DNA of 64,000 bases, taken from Arthrobotrys musiformis (taxonomy: Eukaryota > Ascomycota > Orbiliomycetes > Orbiliales > Orbiliaceae). Shown here one piece after another: positions 57,701-64,000 of this stretch (position 1 is the stretch's first letter; each line of letters starts with the position of its first letter). Location of the stretch: NCBI GenBank assembly GCA_036971715.1, contig JAVHJL010000004.1, forward strand, positions 3,720,001 to 3,784,000, written 5' to 3'. A model generated the notes under the pieces. It searched no databases. It saw only the letters and a list, made by a program, of their open reading frames with translations, and was not told where the DNA came from. Both the position numbers and the translations under genes were made by a program.

Positions 57701-60202
57701 TTTCTCGACGATGACCTCCACATGTTTTTCGACGATAACCTCGACGGGGACTTCAACAATCTTCTCCACGATCCTTTCAACAATCTTCTCCACCTCCACG
57801 ATCTTTTCAACTGGGACCTCAACGATCTTTTCGACCTCCACGGGCACCTCCACGATCTTTTCGACTGGAACCTCAACGATCTTTTCAACCTCCACGATCT
57901 TCTCGACGGGAACGGGAACGGTGACAGTCACGATCTTTTCGACCTCCTTGATCTTCTCCTCCATTGGCTCGGTCATGACTCCACTCTCCACGTAGACGAC
58001 TGGATCACGTTTCGAAGGCTCAAGGGTGGCAGATTGAGGCTCAACCAATTCATCATCGCTATTTCCGGGGCTCATATCACCAAGTTCGGCGAATAAGCTC
58101 CTGCTAGCCCTCGTAACAGCGCTCTGAGGCGTGTTCTCAACGCTAGAAGTCCCAAGTTCAGAAAACAACGATCTGTTGTTCGGTAGAATGGCCGAAGGGG
58201 GTGTGCTTTCCACGCTATCGATGGAGCCTCGGTGGTTCATGAAGACATTGCTGTCGGCGACACCCCTTCTGCCACCTCTGCTGATCCTGAGCTTGAGTTT
58301 CTGTGGATGAGACATTCCTCTGACGGTTCCGAAGGCGTCTTCGTCGCTTTCGTCGCTTTGTGCTTCGATTCGGCTGCGGACGCTTCCGCGGTTGCTTCCC
58401 CTTTGGGAACCACGGTCGCTGCCCGGTCTGGAACCGAAGTTGGGCTTGGAGATCGGCTTGAGGAAGTCACCGTTGGGACCGGGGGTCGCGAATGGAGTGT
58501 CGGTTTCGGTTTCTTCGCCACCCGTGGACTCGTCGTTCATGCTCTCGGCACCGGTTTGGAAGGCGTCAGTGGTATCTGCCTCGTGTGCGGTTTCGAAGGA
58601 TGTCTCTGCCGCGGTGTCGAACCTGTCGGATTCCTCGGGCGCAACGACGGAGATTTGGTCTTCCCAGTCGTCGTCTACGATCATGGTTACATCGGTGCGA
58701 GTTTTGCGGTTGTCACCCATCTTGATTGGTGGTCTGAGGGGTTTCTTGACCTTTGTGTCCTCGGATTTCTTGCGACGGGTGCTTCCGCTTGTATTGCTTG
58801 CTCGTTCGAGGCGGGCTTGTTCGAGATCATCGCGGGCGTCTTGGAGCATGCGGCGGAGTTCGGACTTTTCGGTCTTCTCGCGGTGGATGGTGGATTTGAG
58901 GGATGTGATCATGCGGTGAGCGTGGTGGAGACTGCTCTTGAGGGTTTCGGATTCTAGCATGGCATGGCGCGGGGTGGCTTTGTTGGGGGACGGGGGAGGA
59001 GAAGCGTCCGGGCTGCTTTCGGAGCGCTTGGAGTCTTGAGCGCTCGCGATGGAAGCATTTTCGCTTTGGTATTCCTCGTGACGGAGCCTGGCGCGGTCCT
59101 TTTGGCTTTCTTCGAGTTCCGAGCTAAGTTCCTCGATTTTGCGCTTGAGAGCGTCCCGTTCCATGTTTGCTATTGTGGTCGTGCGCTTCATGCTTGCCAG
59201 TTCGGTTTCTGTGACTTTGTGGCTAGAGTTGGTGGCCTCGACTTCCTTCGCATGGGATTGTTTCAGTTCGTACATCTCCTTGACGAGGGATTCCTTCTCC
59301 GCCGTGATGGAGTTGATTTGGTTTGAGAGTTTAGTTTCGGCATCTTTGGAGGCGCTGGCGGCGGACCGGAGGTCCTGGAGGCTTAATTCCAGGTTCCAGT
59401 TTTCCTCTTTGTAGCGCTGTTCGGACTCGTCGAGTTGTTTGAGGCGGGATTCCTGTTGTTCTGTTGTGAACTCCAGTTTTGACTTCTCGTTCTCGATGAG
59501 TTTTATCTTTTCGTCGCGTTCGTTGAGGAGGTTTTGGAGTTGGCGGACGGTGACGATTAGGTTGTGGCCTATGTCTGTTGCGAATTGGATGTCCTGGAGG
59601 CGGTTTGGTTGGTTACGTTGTTTGCGGGAGGAAGGGGTTTTGGCGCCGCTGGGGGAGTTGGAGATGCTGAAGGACGGCGAGTCTGGGATCTAGAATGTAA
59701 AAACGTGTTAGAGTTTTTGTATGTAAAAAAAAACGTGGAGTATCGTGTTTGTATCAAAACGTGGAATTGGAGAATTGTAGCCACGAGGCGATAGATATAG
59801 ATTATCAAGACGTACCCCCAGGTGGTTCGGATCTTTCGACGGCGTAGAGTCGTACGCACTGGCGAGGTATGCCGACTTCGAAGCGCTGGCGGAGAAGGCC
59901 CTAGCGCTCTCCTTCCCGACGTCATCGTATTCCCTCTGCAAGTCCTCCAACTGCTGCCTGAGATCCGGGGAGAGTTCGTCGCCTTTTGAATTCTCGACCT
60001 CGCGGAGACGGTCCATGAGACGCTGTTTTGTGGCGCGGAGTTTGTCGCCGACATCGCCGACGAGTTCGAGGTGTTTTGTGGTGTCTTCGATCTGGTTTGC
60101 GATTGTACGGGAGGCTTGGGAGCGGGTTAGGGGGGTTTCCGAGGCGGAGGAGGAGGAGGGAGGGGGACGGCGGGGGGTGGTGAAGGGGTCGTCGTAGTCC
60201 AT
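54729..60202 (-). CDS. Cortical anchor protein of the Num1/ApsA/Mcp5 family
   Basis: A membrane-cortex protein that anchors dynein for nuclear migration and tethers mitochondria. Three exons on the minus strand (60202-59816, 59689-54997, 54928-54729) give about 1759 residues. The N-terminal ~500 residues are mainly coiled coil (DKLRATKQRLMDRLREVEN, DERDEKIKLIENEKSKLEF-like). A Ser/Gly/Glu-rich spacer follows. Residues ~710-1183 are a long repeat of IVEVPVEKIVEKEVPVEKIV-type units. The PH domain at ~1430-1550 (MIGEYMWKYTRNVGRTS, RRFFWVHPYTKTLYWSDHD, HETWLNALSYL) binds phosphoinositides and is the main family evidence. The last exon is inferred from GTAAGC/TTTAG splice sites and adds a His/Asn-rich tail; without it the frame stops 11 codons further on. 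Confidence 0.85.
56530..57950 (-). repeat. Coding repeat tract of the Num1-like protein
   Basis: Inside the large exon, about 470 residues consist of short units of the type VEKIVE, VPVEKIVE and KEVPVEKIV. Nearly every residue is Val, Glu, Lys, Ile or Pro, with Arg and Asp variants. Hydrophobic positions alternate with charged ones, so the tract could form extended strands or a rod. DNA units are close to GTCGAGAAGATCGTCGAG with many silent changes, so it is an old repeat and not a recent slip. Confidence 0.9.
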
Positions 60203-63200
60203 TTTGATTCCTTTCCTTACTCACTCACTCACTCACTCACTCGCTCGCACTCTCTCTTCTCTTCTCTCTCGATCTGGTCGGTGGCTCTCAGACTCGTCTC
60301 GGAGGGTGGATTTGAGATGAGGCAGAGAGCAAGAGAGGGATGGTGGTAGTGGTGGTAGTAGTGGTGGTAGTAGTGGTGGTGATGGTGGTGATGAGGGAGG
60401 GAGAGTGGTCGAGAGAGGATGGTTTGGGAGGGTGGATGGGGGAAGGAAGGAAGAGAGAGAGAATTAAGATTAAAAGGTCGTCTAAAGCAAGCCGCGTTGA
60501 AGCCGAACAAATAGTAAAATCCGCAGACAAGGCGCCGTTGCAGGTAGATTAACTGTTCAAATTGGTCTATCGGAAGGAACGAAGAAGAAGAAGGAACGTG
60601 TCGCAGAGAAGTCGCGTGCGGTAAAAGGAACTGAACTGAAGAGTATCGTGAGATCTGAAATAGTAAAGACGGGGTTCCGGGAGGCTGCTGGACTGTGGTT
60701 TGGTCAATATAACGAGCGACTGTATACGAGAAAATAGACAGAAAATAGGGAAAAATAGGGAAAAAATAGAAAAAAAATATGTAAAAAAAAATAGAAAAAA
60801 AATAGACAAGGAGGATAAAACAATACAAAGGAAATGGGCAAAAAGAGGGGAGCAAAGAAGACGAAGAAGAGAAAAAAAAAAAGGAAGAGGATCAAAAGAT
60901 GAGGAGGAGGAGGAGGAGGAGAGAAAAGAAAGGAAGAATCAGTGAAGATTCCAGTCAATTATAACACTCTCAATCTCTCGGATCTCGTCTCTCAATCTAT
61001 CAGTCTCTCACTTCTTTTCGTTCTTCTCTCGTGAGTGGGGAAAGGAATTGGACGGGCGGTGCGGCGGGGAGGAGAAAGAAAGAAAGAAATAAGAACCCTT
61101 CTCGAACTTTTCTTTCCTTCTACTAATTTTCTATTCTCGAGCTCTCCCAAGAACGGACATGTAAGTGCCCATGGCATAGCATAGCATAGCATACGCACAC
61201 AGTATGTATGTATGGGGGGCAGAAAGGGGGGACTATGTCTGTTTGGGAACGACCTTCTGCCGGGGACAATTAATTCCTGTCTCAATCCGAACCGATGGGA
61301 TCGGGCAGGAAGGAGAATTTTCAAGACCGCAATCAAATTAAACTCATCAACTTACGCTCTGATTGGTTTCCCTGCGGTAAAAGAAAGGAATAGAACGCCG
61401 GTTAAGGCGAGCGATCGAATCGCGGAATGTTAACGCTCGTTACCACGCTGTCATTTGACTAGATCCCCAAGCAATTAATATTATAACCATGCAAATATGT
61501 AATTACGGCGGTTGTCTTGTCATTTGACGCTCTTTTTTTTTTTGTGATTTGATATAGATATATATAAAAAAGGTTGCTAACGTGGAACTGAGAATTGGAA
61601 TTGGGGCCGATACATACACTATATATATTATATATATAGGGTATATGTATGTATGTGTATCTGGCCAGCCCGGGCGACGATGGGGAAAGAAAAAGAAGAA
61701 AGGAGGGAAAAGAAAGTCCAAAAAGGAGAAATGGGATGGAGATTGTTATCTATAAAAACGAACATGCAAGGAGGCCGCCTGTTTACATATTACATACTGC
61801 ATACTCCCGACTATATACTTACTTACTTGCTCACATGGAGGAGTGGTCTACTATAGGACTGCCGCTTCGAGTAAAGGAAGAATAGCTCCGGGATGGGGAT
61901 ATTAATGGCTGCATGCGCTTGCAGGTAACTTACATCCACAGAACCAGGTCTTTAGTGGTCTTCCGTCGCTCGACGGTCCTCCTATATTACGCACTAGCAC
62001 CCATTGTCCCGCCGTGCATACATATCTTCTATCTCTGTTTGTTTACTGTGATCGGTCGCCCTGGTCCGATTGATGTTGATATCATATATATCCTGTGTCA
62101 CCTCTCACGCTGTACAGTTGGGAATCATATCAATCACCTGTACTGTCCAACGTGTACAGACACACCATCTTGTATAAATATAATGTAATGTAAAGTCTGT
62201 GCCTGAGGCAAGAAGTATGCCTGGAAAGACACTTCACATCCCCACCAGCTGCCAGCTGCCCTGAAGGAAAGAAAGGAGGGGGGAGCAAAGGGAAGGTCCG
62301 CCGAAACCCAAACCCAGCTGCAGCTAAAGCAGTAGCACTGGACCAGAAGCTGCAGACACCTCAGAACACTGAAACACCCGTCCAAAATCCAGCAGCCCCG
62401 TTTTTTATCAAACAGTTTTTATCCTTCCACGGTTCGAAGGAGAAGGCTCATTTTCATTTTTTTTTTATTTTTCATTCTTTTTTTTGTTTTGGGGGACGTG
62501 GTCACTTGATCATACTACTTGTGTATTAGCCATTGTATTCCCACCTTCCAGAACAACCGGCAAGAACTCCTGGGTCCAATTTCGGTTCCAAATAGACGGT
62601 CTCCTCACCTCAATAAAACTTCAAAAAGTGAGCTCTAAAAGTGACCCCGGCGAAATACCCGACCCATCAAAAAAAAAATTGGGATTTGTTTGTTTACCAC
62701 CACAGGAAAAAAAAAAAGAGATCGAGCCTGACAGCGAATGCTGGTCGTGTCTGACCGGGGTTGGCTGGTACGACGCTTCGCCAGCTAGCCGGTCGGATTG
62801 GCTCACACCTGCAGCTGTGGAGTAGCTCCCGACATATACCTGTGTACCAACGACGGATCGATGGTCGATGCAAGGCGCGACTGTGCTCTGGAGTCATTTG
62901 CTTGTGATTGATACAGATGACGGGATTTGTTTTGGTTTGTTGCAAGATAAGAATACAACATCGACGACGTTGGTTGGCTGTACCACCAGCCACAGATCTT
63001 GTGTAGCCACCAGCCACTGTGCTACCCCAGCCACCGATTCGATCTATTAGTCACCAGCCACACAATGTGGCTTATAAATCAAGATTGATATAACAATCCT
63101 CAAGCTTGCTCTCGAACTATCACAACCTCACCATCATCATCACCACCCACATTGTCATCAGTATACCTGCCATCACCCCCGCCGTATATCAGTGAAGTAG

Positions 63201-63204
63201 AATC
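60203..63204. other. Intergenic, 3 kb, with long purine/pyrimidine tracts
   Basis: Upstream of both the Num1-like gene (minus) and CWC24 (plus). The 750 bases next to the Num1-like start are extremely biased: ACTC repeats at about 60219-60243, GGTGGTAGT repeats at about 60341-60385, then A/G-rich to 60950. This is probably a long pyrimidine-rich leader of that gene. A GCATA repeat lies at about 61176-61192 and a TATATA run at about 61619-61640. No gene was found. Confidence 0.5.
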
Positions 63205-64000
63205 ATGGCAGACGCAGATATAACACCAGTAACCTTCTTCCGCCGCAAAGGCAACCGCGCCAACCACCGTAAACGGCCCCCGACACCCCCCCCGAAAGCC
63301 TCAGACTCAGACTCAGACTACTCCTCCGCCGACGAATCCGGCGCCAAACTCCCCTCCAAACGCCAAAAAACCACCCACGTCGTCTCTTCCTCCTCCACAT
63401 CCACAAAACCCACAGAAGGAAAGGAAGAAACAATAACAGGACCGACCTACACCGCCGACCGCACCTCCACAATCTCCAAATCCGACGACGCGACAAAACG
63501 CTCGAATTGGCATAACGAAAACGAAGAAGAATACCTCATTCGCAAGTCCAAACCTTCCTCATCCGCAGACGATGTACAGGAAGACGACGGCGTCTACCGC
63601 GGCCCATCGGCCTACAAATCCTTCATAAAGAAAAACCCAGACTCGATCCAAAATAAAGGCAAAATGGGCCCCGTGAAAGCCCCCACCAACGTCCGACAAG
63701 TCGTCACCGTGGACTTCGCACCGGACGTCTGCAAGGACTACAAACAGACCGGCTTCTGCGGGTTCGGCGATACCTGTAAATTCCTACACGCGAGAGAAGA
63801 CTACAAACAGGGTTGGCAGCTGGATCGGGACTGGGAGGTCTCCTCTAAGAAGAAGCAGGGGAAGGATACGAAAGACGACGAAGAGGACGACGATAAGGAA
63901 CTGGCGAATATTCCGTTTAAATGCGTTATTTGCAAGGGAGACTACAAATCACCGATTGTTACAAAATGTGGGCACTACTTTTGCGAGAAGTGTGCTTTGT
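63205..64000 (+). CDS. CWC24: Pre-mRNA-splicing factor CWC24 (RNF113 family), 5' part
   Basis: A spliceosome component that acts before the first catalytic step near the 5' splice site, with Prp2-stage complexes. The gene runs off the end of the window: 265 codons are present. The N-terminus is basic and disordered (FFRRKGNRANHRKRPPTPPP). Next come IRKSKPSSS and the conserved block RGPSAYKSFIKKNPDS. A CCCH zinc finger begins at residue 176, CKDYKQTGFCGFGDTCKFLH, with the exact C-x8-C-x5-C-x3-H spacing. An acidic linker leads to a RING finger from residue 240 (CVICKGDYKSPIV, then CGHYFCEKC), which is cut by the window. The order CCCH then RING is diagnostic of the family. Confidence 0.93.
   Translation, partial: MADADITPVTFFRRKGNRANHRKRPPTPPPKASDSDSDYSSADESGAKLPSKRQKTTHVVSSSSTSTKPTEGKEETITGPTYTADRTSTISKSDDATKRSNWHNENEEEYLIRKSKPSSSADDVQEDDGVYRGPSAYKSFIKKNPDSIQNKGKMGPVKAPTNVRQVVTVDFAPDVCKDYKQTGFCGFGDTCKFLHAREDYKQGWQLDRDWEVSSKKKQGKDTKDDEEDDDKELANIPFKCVICKGDYKSPIVTKCGHYFCEKCAL

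Noticed and set aside
56369..58096. 575-codon open frame on the plus strand as a gene
   Set aside because: It is the exact antisense of the Num1-like repeat; composition is monotonous and it has no independent domain.
58232..58957. 241-codon plus-strand frame
   Set aside because: Antisense to the Num1-like coding exon, which has coiled-coil content and a continuous longer frame.

Overview
The window is nuclear DNA of a filamentous ascomycete (Pezizomycotina). The evidence is short GT-AG introns of about 50-70 bases with fungal branch sites, SHO1, the dynactin subunit RO10, an ApsA/Num1-type cortical protein, COA5/PET191, a fungal ceramide synthase and AVT-type amino acid transporters. F-box paralogues, a lectin-like secreted protein with low-complexity tails and gene-poor AT-rich stretches would suit an early-diverging class such as Orbiliomycetes or Pezizomycetes, but that is only a guess. 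Exon maps below were built by hand from splice signals and reading-frame continuity.

Layout. 1-25 kb: an MFS transporter (1089-3213), a secreted ricin-B-like protein (4882-6121), an unrecognised 656-residue protein (6910-8880), a small F-box family in three states (frameshifted copy 9755-10554, truncated head 12027-12237, intact copy 13215-14018), ceramide synthase LAG1 (minus, 15697-17412), the SMC5/6 kleisin NSE4 (minus, 19687-21359), a large F-box-containing protein (22257-24394) and a Pro/Gln-rich protein of unknown function (minus, 24547-25416). 25.4-31 kb is a gene desert. 31-35.3 kb holds a class I terpene synthase with eight exons, one of 13 bases, and a short-chain dehydrogenase; together they may be a minimal terpenoid locus.

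35.5-44 kb is dense housekeeping: COA5/PET191 (minus) head-to-head with RO10, a vacuolar amino acid transporter (minus), an unrecognised helical protein and transaldolase (minus). 44-49 kb is a second gene-poor block. 49-64 kb: osmosensor SHO1, a mitochondrial TcdA-like tRNA t6A dehydratase, a 1759-residue Num1/ApsA cortical protein with a roughly 470-residue Val-Glu-Lys-Ile-Val repeat, and the start of splicing factor CWC24, which is cut by the window end.

The most unusual items are the graded decay of the F-box family, the isolated terpene synthase with its microexon, the Num1-type repeat (open in antisense for 1.7 kb), and a 16-17 base inverted-repeat motif at four intergenic sites. I found no CRISPR array, rRNA, convincing tRNA or intact transposon.
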